NCBI GenBank assembly: GCA_037974965.1
Contig: JBBPFI010000013.1
Coordinates: 1-64,000 of the forward strand
Source of the DNA: Dacryopinax spathularia
Taxonomy: Eukaryota; Basidiomycota; Dacrymycetes; Dacrymycetales; Dacrymycetaceae
Direction of reading: 5' to 3'
DNA length: 64,000 nt
The translations under genes were made by a program, and so were the position numbers. This document shows, one piece after another, positions 14,901-24,972 of the stretch. The stretch's first letter is position 1. The number at the start of each line of letters is the position of its first letter. Under the pieces are notes generated by a model. It worked only from the letters and a program-made list of their open reading frames with translations, did no database searches and was not told the origin of the DNA.

Positions 14901-15811
14901 ATGACTAATCGGTGCAGACTGGCTCTACAGGTCAATTAGTCACCAAATGTCATGATTAGTCATCAGGATTCTGCCTGCAGGATGCCTGGCAGAGCGTGCA
15001 CGTGGCTGTCATCTGCAATATCCCATAGCGGCTGTTTCTCCATCACCGAGCAAGATCCTTGATGACTAATCGGTGCAGACTGACTCTTTAGGTCAATTAG
15101 TCACCAAAAAACACAATTAGTCATGAGGATTCTAGCTGCTGGATGCTCTGCGGTGGGTGCGCATGGCGGTAGACTGTGATATCCCGCAGCGGCCGTTTCT
15201 CCATCACCGAGCGAGATCCCTGATGACTAATTGGTGCAGACTGGCTCTTTAGGTCCATTAGTCACCTAAAAACACAATTAGTCATCAGGATTCTGCCTGC
15301 GGGATGCCTGGCGCATGGCGCAATTCCTGACTGCCTGCGATAACTTGCAGAGGCCATTTCTCCATCACCGAGCGAGATCCTTGATGACTAATCGGTGCAG
15401 ACAGACTCTATAGGTCAATTAGTCACCAAAAAACACGATTAGTCATTAGGAATCCCACTGCAGAGCGCCGTGCCGTACCTTTGATGAGGGGCCATATATT
15501 CCCCTGCTGTTACAGCAACCGCGTGCCATTCCCGCATGACCAATCGAGATTGGTGATGACTAATCGTGTCCATCTGACTCCCAGACCCAATTAGTCACCA
15601 AAAAACACCATTAGTCATCAGGATTCACGCTGTACAGCACTGTGGCATACCCCCCCTATAGTGCAGCACTGAACCGGTGATATCGCAGGAACCGGGCCGC
15701 CCCAACGGCCGGGGACACCACCCGGCACCTTCCAGGGACCCCTGGTACCCTCCTGGACCCCACAGACACGTTCCTGACACATTCACTTTGCGAAGGGGGT
15801 ATGTCCGACCC

Positions 15812-18800
15812 ATGTCCGACCTTACACCTTTCATACCTAGATACGCTAACACGTCTGACAGCGATAGCGATATGCGTCGTGCAGGCCTTCATCGTACCAA
15901 CTCGTTTGGGGGTGATGTGCCTGACGACGGCCCTTTTGAAATGCCCGTTCATGGCGCAGCAGCCGACTTAGGCGCCGACACGGTCGACGACAATCCTGAA
16001 GAACAGGCCAATACCGACTTCTTCAAGGACGCGAGCGGCATCTCGATCGCCACAACGGTGACGCCCGCATTCCTGCATGAAGGCAGGCGTGCGTCCGAAC
16101 GCCTGGCAGCAGGCGGCAACGGCATCCACGATGATGTCAATGCCGACATGTGCTATCTCCCGATCAAGGTGAATCTCCTCGATGACGATGAGCCGGCAGC
16201 GTACAAGGTCACAGAGTACGCCACGCTCGACTGGGGGACGCGTGATCTCTTTCTCGACTCGTTCGGTGCCATCTCTGAAGAGCCTGGCCTTGGCGTCCTT
16301 TTCCCCGGCGATACCCACTTCAGCTTCAACGAATATCTCACGCTCCATGCTGGCCGCTTCACCCGCATGCTCTTCGACAAGCACGAGTTCATCGGCTTCC
16401 CATCCCGCCATCTTACCTTCTATCTCGGTGAATCGGAAGGACGGCACATCTGGCTTGTCTTCCGTGCCAAGCACAGGGAACAGCGTTTGCAAGGCAATCA
16501 CGACGGCAAGGAACGCTGGATGAGGCGCATGCGCTACTTCCGTGGCTTCCTCTGCTGGTGCTGTGCCCAGCTGCCAGGCAAGAACATCGTCTCCGAGAGC
16601 ATGCTGCACTGGGGAGATGAAGATGTGTCCACGCTTGTGTACGTACCCCTCCGCATGCTTCCCGTATCCCTGAATCGCTCGCTCACCGTGGCCGCGCAGG
16701 CATGGTCACGTCATCCTCTCACCGGATGAGGTGGAAGACCTGCACCGGATCATGATAACCAGCTACGACATCTTCGCAGGCCTTATACAGCCCCTCGATC
16801 CATTCTTTCTCAACCACGAGCCCTTCTCGGTCACCCTCAAGTACGGCCAGGACAACCCGATCTCGGAGACCCGCACGGCATGGGACAACTTCAAGAAGAG
16901 GTGGGACGCCTTGTGCAGGTTTGAGGCCATCGGCCGCTTTGTCTGTGCGCTCGCCATGGTCCAAAGGTCAGTACGCTCGCTCGTAAAGACATGACGCGCT
17001 GAGTCAGTGGCCCACAGAGTGAAAGATGAGGATGGGGAAGAGTGTGCGGTGCTCTGCGACTACAACCGGATGAAGGCAGAGTTTCTCGGGAGGGAACGTG
17101 GAGGCCAGGGCGCAGCGTTCTATCCGCTCGGCTTCACCAAGGACGCGTGCAACATCCAGGCGAACACCCTCCCAAGCTTTTTCGCCACCGTCCTCCAGCG
17201 CCTGAACCAACGGTATTTGGTGCCGAGCGAAAACAAGCAAGGTGAGGAGATAGCGGGGCCTGACCCGTTTGAGTGCATCAAATGGCAGGGCTACTCGGCA
17301 CAGAAGAAGGTCTTCCGGAACTCGACAGACGAGCACGAGATCAGCCTTGGTCAGGAGGCCGCTGCGTTGGGTGTCTGTGGCGTTGGGGGCGGGTTTGAAC
17401 GCAAGGTGCATGAGATGATCGAGCGTCTCAATCGGCAGTCAAGCTTCGACAAGACCGCGACACACATCCGGCAAAGTGAGGGATCGCTCGGGATCCGTTC
17501 GGAGATGGAGCTCGTCATCCACCCAGAAAGGCTTGCCCCTGAGCATCGTAGCAGAAGGTAGATCTCTTCCCTTTCCGCGCACGCATGGGGTGTTAACGGA
17601 CCGATGCAGCTGGGTTGTCAGCAAGCTCCTCAAGCCGATGACAACGGTGTATTATTCGGGTCTGCCCTCAGCGCAGTTCCGGGCATTGCTGCTTGTGCTC
17701 AGGCCTTCCGTACGCTTCATGCAGCATCCAGCACAACCTCTGACATCACACACAGGTCTATCCGAACCTGCTTCTGGATGCGGCATGGTTCTGGACAGTC
17801 AGAGCGCGCCGTGTGTGGAAGGATGCGATGACGATCACCAACAACGGGACACGTCCTTGTCCCTGGTATCTCATCGAGGGCATCGCAATCTGCCTCCGGA
17901 ACATTGCGCTGGCCCAGACGGGGGACATGCGCACGATCTCAGGGCCTGTCTACCGTGCTGCGGGCCTGTGGTCTTCGATCCGTGAGAACGGTGTGCCGAC
18001 CATGCTCAAGTCATTCTGGGCGGGAGGGCCGCAAGGCCAGCTTGTGCCCAGCGCATGGCCACGGCCCATTCAGGGTGGGCTCCGTGCATCTGTGGCGGTA
18101 AGTGCGATCACGGCACACTTTGGTAAGGAGGCCGGCCTGGCCTATCGTCGCCGTTTCGAGCTCGAGTGGCGCCTCGACATGCTCGCAGAGCAAGGGAATG
18201 GCAGCGGCTCTGCCCTTCGCCAGGCAGCAGCGCAGCAGATCATCGAGGCGTACCGGCAGGAGATCCAGGAGAACGCCCTTTCAGCTGCAGGCCTGCTTGT
18301 GAGCACCAGTCGAATGTCGCTCTGGCGTGCCGGAGAACGCCATGCATTGGTCAGCCAGGTGATCGACCGACGAGAGCGCGCCATCAACGAATGGAAGGCC
18401 GAAGGAATGCCCCTCGATGCCACCAACGGCTATACGTACATCACGCGCATGCTCGGCACAGAAGACCTCGTCCCAGCGTTCCCTCTCTGTGTCCAGCGCG
18501 CGACCATATCGACAGTGGACCTTGTCGATCTGATGCTGAAGATGGCGCGGGGGAAGAGGGCGATGGGATCTCCTTTCTTTGGTAAGCGCCGTATGCTCAC
18601 CGTGTCCGTCCTGCAGTCTGCGATCGGGCATTTGACCCGTGGCACGCCGGCCGAGCTGCACGAGCAAGTGATCGGCTGGTTACGGGACGCCATGTGCCAT
18701 GTGCTCAGGGCATCAAGGCTGAACATTGTGCCTTAGGCTGGTCGGCGCGGTCTCTGGGCCAGTGCGCTTCACTGGATCCACGTGGTCGATGACAACGCCC

Positions 18801-19825
18801 GGCAGGCCCGGTCTGGCCGCTATGTGCCTGCGGATGAGGACGAGTACGTGACGATGCAGATCCAGGCCGAACGCGACCGTGTCAACCCCCGGCCGCATGC
18901 CTGGAAAGCTCAGCTCCCGCCAACGCTCTGGTCGATTCCAACCTTCCGCAGGGACCTGTCCGAGGAGATGAACAACGGCTTTGAAGAGCTCTGCAAGGGC
19001 GGGGGGCGTGGGGCGACAGGTGCGCAGTATCGACCGCATTCGAGCACCTCCGTGCACTCTTCGAGGAGCGGATCGAGACCGACCTGCACCAGTACATCCT
19101 ATTCTGTGCCACGCTGCTCTGCAAGATCCACCCACGATACCGATACATGGCGTCCAACCCAAACGCACGTCTCAACACGGTCGAGGATGCACGCAATGTG
19201 GTGAAGAACATGATAATGCTGGTGCCAGAGCGTGCCGCAGGGACAACCCACGTGGGGATCGTGGCCGCCTCGTTCATTGCCTGGCTGATGTACATGCTCT
19301 AGGATCAGCAGGAGGATCTTGCGACACATTGGGGGGTGACAGATGCGATGATGAAGACAAAGACCTGTGAGTGTGACTGGATACGGGATGGATGCTCTGC
19401 TAATGACCGCAGCGAACCATGCCTTGCATTGGGGTCTGTTCGCATCCTGGGGCTTCTACACCGTCCTCAGCCCGCACAAGGATATGCTGGGTAAGCGTGG
19501 TCCACGCCAGCGCCAAACGAACGGCATCGAATACTGGCAAATGGCCAAGCATAGCCGGATCAAAGCGCTCTGGAGGGAGATCAAGGACTGCTGGGAACAA
19601 GGACAGCACAAAGAAGGGCTACGGCATATCTGGTCGGATGCAGACATTGCGCACTGGGAAGCTACAGGTATGTTGCAGCGTCCCGCACAGCGCAATACGG
19701 GCGCAAGCCCAGACAAGAGGGCGACAGCGCAGCAACGGCGTGCCCCGATGACGCAGGAGATGTTGCGTAATCTGACACGCAGCATGCACTCGTCCCGGCT
19801 CGAGCTGAACCCGCGTGGAGTCTAA
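15812..19825 (+). CDS. Unrecognised multi-exon subtelomeric gene
   Basis: I do not recognise the product. The first in-frame ATG is 15,812 (MSDLTPFIPRY...). Coding continues through segments at 15,812-~16,700, 16,701-16,972, 17,007-17,551, 17,609-17,708, 17,755-18,690, 18,737-19,010, 19,020-19,251, 19,303-19,367 and 19,414-19,825. Most joins look like short introns: GTACGC...CAG near 16,973-17,006; GTAGAT...GCAG at 17,552-17,608; a 47-nt GTACGC...CTGAC...CACAG intron at about 17,709; and GTGAGT...CTAAT...GCAG at 19,368-19,413. Two frame changes (about 16,700 and about 19,015, the latter next to a G6 run) have no clear intron and may be frameshifts. No helicase, transposase or nuclease motif is visible. 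The C-terminal part is rich in W and basic residues. Its 5' end is duplicated within the satellite. It could be intact or recently decayed. Confidence 0.55.
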
Positions 19826-20052
19826 GTCGGGAGCGGATAAAGGGAGCGCGATGAAATAAACGTAGAGGCTGTATATAAAGAAAGGATACCTTGTATTATA
19901 ATGTATTATATGTATATTACGCTGTAGGCGGCCCAAGGAGGCCTTGGAAAGAGGCAGAGGACGATACGGTGCAACGGAGATGCAAGAGAGGGGTTACGGG
20001 GATGGTGGATGTGCTGCGAGCATTGCAGCGTGCGCCTAACGAATGACCCGTG

Positions 20053-20275
20053 CCAACCCATCACGAGCTTGCAGGCGAGCTCGTGATGGGTTGGGCCGCT
20101 TTTTCGCTTAGCACAGCCCCTTCACGAGCTCGCGCGCAAGGAGGTGATGGGTTTGTAAGCGTTTTTCCATCACCTTGTCGCGCAAGAGCTCGTGATGGGT
20201 TCAAACGCGTGCCAACCCATCACGAGCTCGCCTGCGGGGAGGTGATGGGTGTTACAGATAGGGAGATAGGGAGGT
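20053..20275. repeat. Hairpin-type repeat cluster CATCACGAGCT
   Basis: CCAACCCATCACGAGCT (20,053-20,069) is perfectly inverted as AGCTCGTGATGGGTTGG at 20,078-20,094, giving 17-bp arms with an 8-nt loop. Further partial copies in both orientations follow (near 20,122, 20,145, 20,168, 20,188, 20,213 and 20,240). It resembles a decayed foldback element or nested hairpins. Confidence 0.75.
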
Positions 20276-21146
20276 TTCGGGCCGCATTTTCGGCGTACCC
20301 TACCCTCAACCCCTATCCGTACTCACCCATAGACCCCTGTAGGATGTGAACGGTCGACCATTGACAAGGGTCCAAGGTGTTTGGAGTTGTTCTCGCGGGA
20401 TCGACCGTTCAAGGCGTTGTCATTAATTAATGTATTTTAAAAGTGGTCAGAGCTCAAGAGGAGATGACAATGTACGTTCTCCCTTTTCTCCTGTCTAAAT
20501 CGGATGAGTGAGAAGCCCGGGCCGGTCGGAAAAGGGTGATTTGCTCACCAATGCCCATTGGTGCGGGGTGCCAGGGTTAGGGGAGAAGGGAGGGAAAGGG
20601 AGAAGTGATGATTTGGTGAGGTTGAGGGGGGGTTGGAAGGGGTTAAGGTGCGTGGATTACACACACCTTTCTCTTTCTCCGGGCTAACTACATCTTAGGG
20701 TCCTGTGTTTGCACGTCCGACAGTGCAACACTCTTTTCTCAACAACCTGCTTATCAATTCTTGTAGGGAAAGCTGGAGCTGGCAGGGAGGTACAGAAGGC
20801 TTGGGCTGAGGGAAAGTTAAGGGATGTCAGAGTGCTGAAAAGGGTTGGATTGAGGGATATCCTTGCTGGAATGGCTCGAGGGCACAGCAGGCACGGCAGC
20901 ACGGCTAGGGTCCAGCTATCCTAGGTGCCGCAGCTGTGACTGTCCGACTTGTCGACGCGCATCGTTCCTTTCTCAACAATGGAATTAAGGATTGTTGCTG
21001 CGACCTAGTAGGAAAGGTAATCAAGACATTAATCTTTCCTTTGCTCCTTTTCCTTTTCCTGTAGCAGGGTAATTGACGGAGGATGGAGCAGTCGGAGGCA
21101 ATCAGGGACTAATGTCCATTGGTTCCTGGTGCGGCGGTTAGAGTAC

Positions 21147-21274
21147 GCGCAGCCACCGGCCCATAGGGGGCTGAGCGGCTGTGGCAAATGTTGTCAGGGT
21201 CCAGACCTAGCCCTAACCCTGGCCTGAACCCAGCCTCAAAGGGGTATGAATGCTCATTGGTGTGGGATGCTAGT
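21147..21274 (+). repeat. Diverged ~125-bp direct repeat, copy A
   Basis: Matches 21,575-21,703 along its length (AGCCACyGGCC...GGGGGCTGAG...CCAGACCTAGCC...CTCAAAGGGGTATrrATGCTCATTGGTG) with scattered substitutions. It contains a telomere-like CCCTAACCCT fragment. Together with copy B it brackets the palindromes at 21,441-21,566. Confidence 0.75.
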
Positions 21275-21440
21275 GTTGGTACGTCCCTCCCTGCTCTTGC
21301 TTTCCTTTTTTGCATTCGCTCACAGGTCGTCTCGGTTGAATCTATCTCTAACCCCTATCTATACCCACCCAGGTCCCCTATAGGATACCATATTATTCCA
21401 AGGCTGCTCAGCTGCAAAAATAGTGGCTGCCTCCATGTGT

Positions 21441-21566
21441 ACCATTGCACAGCCACCGTTAGTATGCATTATGACATATTCCAACGGTGGCTGTGCAACG
21501 TATACTACTGCACAGCCACTGTCAGACTGTGTTGCAACATATACTAACAGTGGCTGTGCATTGGTA
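21441..21566. repeat. Two adjacent hairpins built on GTGGCTGTGCA
   Basis: Hairpin 1 has arms TTGCACAGCCACCGTT (21,445-21,460) and AACGGTGGCTGTGCAA (21,483-21,498). Hairpin 2 has arms TGCACAGCCACTGT (21,509-21,522) and ACAGTGGCTGTGCA (21,547-21,560). Both arm pairs are perfect, although the two hairpins differ in sequence. Confidence 0.8.
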
Positions 21567-21574
21567 TAGGTTCA

Positions 21575-21703
21575 AGCAGCCACTGGCCAATAGGGGGCTG
21601 AGTGGCTGTGGAAAATGTCATCAAAGTCCAGACCTAGCCCGAACCCTGGCCGGAACCCAGTCTCAAAGGGGTATAGATGCTCATTGGTGGGGGGTGCCAG
21701 AGT
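21575..21703 (+). repeat. Diverged ~125-bp direct repeat, copy B
   Basis: Partner of 21,147-21,274, in the same orientation and about 428 bp downstream. Substitutions are spread evenly, so the duplication is old. Confidence 0.75.
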
Positions 21704-22466
21704 TAGGGTTACAGCAGTTCGGTGCGGAAGCACCTCACCTAACGAAAAAACACCACTGCTTCCCAAAAGCCACCTGGTGTCTGACCAAAGACTGGCCTTC
21801 CTCACAGACAGCTTCACTCCTTTTGATTTCTCTTGAAGCAGGGTTGGGTTAGGGCTCAAAACAGGCTTACAAGGGTTAGCCCACTTAAGACCTCAACTGC
21901 GGTGCACAAAGTGTGTGCTACTCAGCTCCCATCTTTGCCTAGTTGACAGTCAGACGACCTCCGGGGCGGTCACCACTTATCTGCCGTTCTTTTTCCTTTC
22001 CGCAGATCTCCGCCAGCTCATTCGCCCCTCAGGCTCTGCACAACCCATGGAACATGAGTGCTTGACCGCGAGCAGAGTCATCACGGTGGAGCGCAAGGGC
22101 GCGCACTTGACTTTTACAGCAAACGGAAGTCTGCCGTCCTTTTCGGGCCTGCGAGAAGACGCCAACTGCAGTTTCGAGGAGGACCGAGGGTTTTACAGGG
22201 CCAGTCTTGGCTCTCTCCGACAGACTAACCTGCACAGCCGGTGTCGCAGCTCGTCGACTCTGTAGCAGCTTTTCGGCAGAAGGCCACGCAGGGTTCATGT
22301 TAATTGTGTGCTCTATACAGTCTCCCTTTCCGATCGCCGCTAAGGTTGCGGGTCGCAGAGAAACGTCATCAGTGCGCAGAGTACATTGTCTGTGTTTAGG
22401 GCGCGGAATGCAACGCTATACTACTACAACCCCGGCGGAATAAAAGCTACGGTGCTCCCAAAGACA

Positions 22467-24459
22467 TCATGCAACGGCCCGTCTTTTGATGTAACATGTC
22501 ACATTCTTCGTCACCGCGAACCACTTGTTGTTCACTTCAATGTCGCGGTCGGGATGCTCCAGTGTGAACTCGAATCGACGGAGCAATTCAGGAATGGCAA
22601 TCCGGATCTCCAGAAGGCTGATGTGCTTGCCGATGCAAGTACGTGTGCCAGCGCCAAACTGAGAGAAGGTCAGCTGCAAGTCCAGCAGTCAATGTGACTC
22701 CGACATACGGCAAACTGGTGACGCTCCATATTCTTGACCCGTTCAACTTCCTTTCGGTCCGCTGGGTTGCTAACGATCCAGCGCTCGGGTCGGTACTGGT
22801 CAGCGTCTTCGCCGAAAATGTCCTTGTTTCGATGAACCTGCCAAGCGTTCATGCCAACGACGACCTTGCATTATGAACATCAGAAGGGATCACGGTGAGA
22901 GTGCGGTTGACTTACGCCTGCTGGGAAGACCTCGCCGGCGATGACAGCTCCACCCTCCGGTACGACGCGAGGAAGCGGGAACCCGACGCCACTGTTGATA
23001 CGTAGAGCTTCCTGGACACATGCAGCAAGATAGGGCATTTTCTCGACCTGCGTCGTTGTTAGCGTGCGGGAGTGAAGCGTACGTAGCGGACGCTCATACC
23101 ATGGCAGCTGAAAACGGCTGGTCGGCCTCAAGTTCGAGGGCCGCTTCGTCAATCTCTCTCTCGAGCGCCTTGTATACCCGACGATCCTTGCAGATGTAGT
23201 GGAGCAGAGCGGATAATGTGGTCGCAGTGGTGTCGGCTCCGGCGGCAATGACCTATATGCGGGAACAGGTGAGCTTGAGGTTATGCACCAACGATAAGAT
23301 GGGCAGACGTACGGCCTTGCAGTCGCGTTGCACCTGGTCGGTGGTGAGGACGTCCTGCCCCTTCGAATCGCGAAGCTCGAGCATCATAGACATCATATCG
23401 GAATGACCGTCGGGGTTCGCGAGATGGACATTCATGGATGATTGCATAAACTGCCGCAGAGTGAGTTCTCGTCCAGACGCAGACGAACATTACGTACGTC
23501 TGAGATATCCTTGTACACTTGAATCTTTGTGGTGTTGAAGAAGCGGCCGATGATGGGCCTCGCCCACATAGGAGCACGGCCAATCTGCGCTTGTCAGCGA
23601 GTGCATGCGCTCGTACATCGAGTAACTCACAATACCACCGGCCGCATTGCGATCGGCAAACAAGGACTGATATCGAGGTAAGTTGTGTCTGAGATGGCGC
23701 AACGATGGCACGCACAAGGAATCCAAACTTGTCGCCTTCCTCAATAGCATTGAAGCTCCGTCCAACCGACAGCTGGCCTGGGAAATATCAGATACGACCA
23801 TGCCCCAGAAAGAACCCAAGCATACCTGTAACGTCGTAGGCCAGTCGGTGGAACCAGACCGACATGTCAGCTACTTCTCCAGTCGACGCAAAGAGCTCGT
23901 CTAGCTTCTTCACAAAGCGAGAGACGATAACCTGCACGTGCGGCTCGAGCTTCAAAAGGCTGCTCATTGCGTATGCAGAACCGACGAGCCGCCGTCTCTC
24001 CGTGTGCTTCGCTTCATCTCGCTCTGTGAACAAACTGGGAGGATCTGTCGGGATGCGGAACACCTCGTAGAAGTCGCTCTGAAACGCGTCAGTTGCGGCT
24101 CTCTCGCAGGCGGATGAGTGACATACCTTGTAGAAGCCTCCTGTGATGGAGTAGATGACCTTCATCGCAGACGGGTCACTGATAGAGACCTCGTTGGGAG
24201 CGATGCGAACGATCGGCCCGTACTTCTTGTGCAGGCGATCCATGACGACATGCCAGTCAGCTCGGTAGGCTGTTTGTGTATTAGAACTATCATGACCTTG
24301 ACTTCAACAGAACTGCTTACCCAGGTAGGCGCTCCAAAAGTCCGTCAGGCTGGCGATGAAAGGACCAGGGTACTTTGCGAGGGGATGGAAGTACCGCTGA
24401 TTGATAACATAGCCGACCAGTAGCGCGAGTCCAAGCAAAGGGAGAATATCGAGCAACAT
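22467..24459 (-). CDS. Cytochrome P450 monooxygenase
   Basis: Membrane-anchored, heme-thiolate monooxygenase of the fungal pisatin-demethylase-like kind. It starts at ATG 24,459 with a hydrophobic anchor (LLDILPLLGLALLVGYVI), then the proline-rich hinge HPLAKYPGPFIASL. The I-helix motif VIAAGADTTATT is read near 23,230. An E-x-x-R helix follows (VQEALRI, near 23,000). The PERW motif is near 22,780. The heme-binding loop FGAGTRTCIG lies near 22,640, and the end (CYIKRRAVA) is at 22,467. Coding is split by about eight short introns, including GTAAGC 24,320-24,270, GTATGT 24,126-24,079, GTATGC 23,825-23,778 and a ~35-nt one at about 22,678-22,712. No break is evident in the exons. Substrate unknown. 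The FAD monooxygenase directly upstream on the same strand suggests a shared oxidative pathway, which is inference only. Confidence 0.9.
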
Positions 24460-24972
24460 CGTAGTACACTGTCGTCCGGCTGACAAGAGATTGGTTTGCC
24501 CGAGACCGAAAGACGTGAAATGGGTGCACGCGATGAGCCCAAGTTCGTCCGGTCTTTTATGCTTGAGATTTGAATTGTAACTTCTTTCCGGGGCTTTCCT
24601 ACTTCAATACAATCGACGAAGAGCGTTTAGGACGGACCGCCATTGGCGGATGACAGCAATAACCGGATGACCAGCATTATTGATGGCGCCGAGCGACGGG
24701 GCCCCTCTCCCCCGCAAGAACGTTTATCCACTCTACCCCGCCGATGTGGCGTCAGGGATCTGGGGTAACTTTACCAAGCCCTTCACTCTTCCTCCACCTC
24801 TTTCTAGGCGGTCCGGTTATCTGGCTCGGCCATGACGGGAAAGGAATGCGAATGTTGGAAATGCACAAATCCGTAACTGCCCGCTCGAGATATTTCACTG
24901 GTATACCATTGAATAGTGTACATCCTAAAACCATCCGGCAAAAAGTTGAACAGATGTTTCCCGACATGCAAA

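Larger units (their letters stand above)
151..15620. repeat. Subtelomeric ~160-bp satellite array (about 95 units)
   Basis: Tandem units of about 159-161 bp, for example starting at 151, 312 and 473. Each unit begins with GATTAGTCATcAGGAT and, about 95 bp later, carries the reverse complement ATCCcTGATGACTAATC. A second, inner pair CTGCGGGAT / ATCCCGCAG lies between them. The unit ends with a third TTAGTCA in GGTCAATTAGTCACCAAA. Units fall into several subtypes (GCGCATGGCGCAATTCC type, GGTGGGTGCGCATGGCGGTAG type and others) in a repeating order. No convincing coding capacity; short open frames in it are by-products of the repeats. Confidence 0.95.
19826..22466. other. Gene-free subtelomeric spacer with repeats
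   Basis: No supported gene. Contents: an AT-rich stretch (19,855-19,920), a cluster of CATCACGAGCTC hairpins (20,053-20,275), an inverted pair GAACGGTCGA/TCGACCGTTC (20,348 and 20,401), G-rich AGGGTTAGGG-like tracts, and diverged ~125-bp direct repeats at 21,147 and 21,575 flanking GTGGCTGTGCA palindromes. From about 21.9 kb the sequence becomes ordinary intergenic DNA downstream of the P450 gene. Confidence 0.6.

Noticed and set aside
151-15620. CRISPR-like regular repeats with spacers
   Set aside because: The whole ~160-bp unit is repeated, including the parts between short conserved blocks, and it abuts a eukaryotic telomere. It is a satellite.
15968-16609. 213-codon open frame on the minus strand inside the subtelomeric gene
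   Set aside because: It overlaps the better plus-strand coding sequence, which connects through spliced exons, and shows no family resemblance.
19868-19922. AT-rich stretch as a replication origin
   Set aside because: Only short and without a recognisable consensus; fungal origins of this group have none that I could apply.
20339-20411. Possible tRNA or small RNA around the GAACGGTCGA inverted pair
   Set aside because: Arms are only 10 bp with a ~43-nt loop, and no A/B box or cloverleaf could be found.
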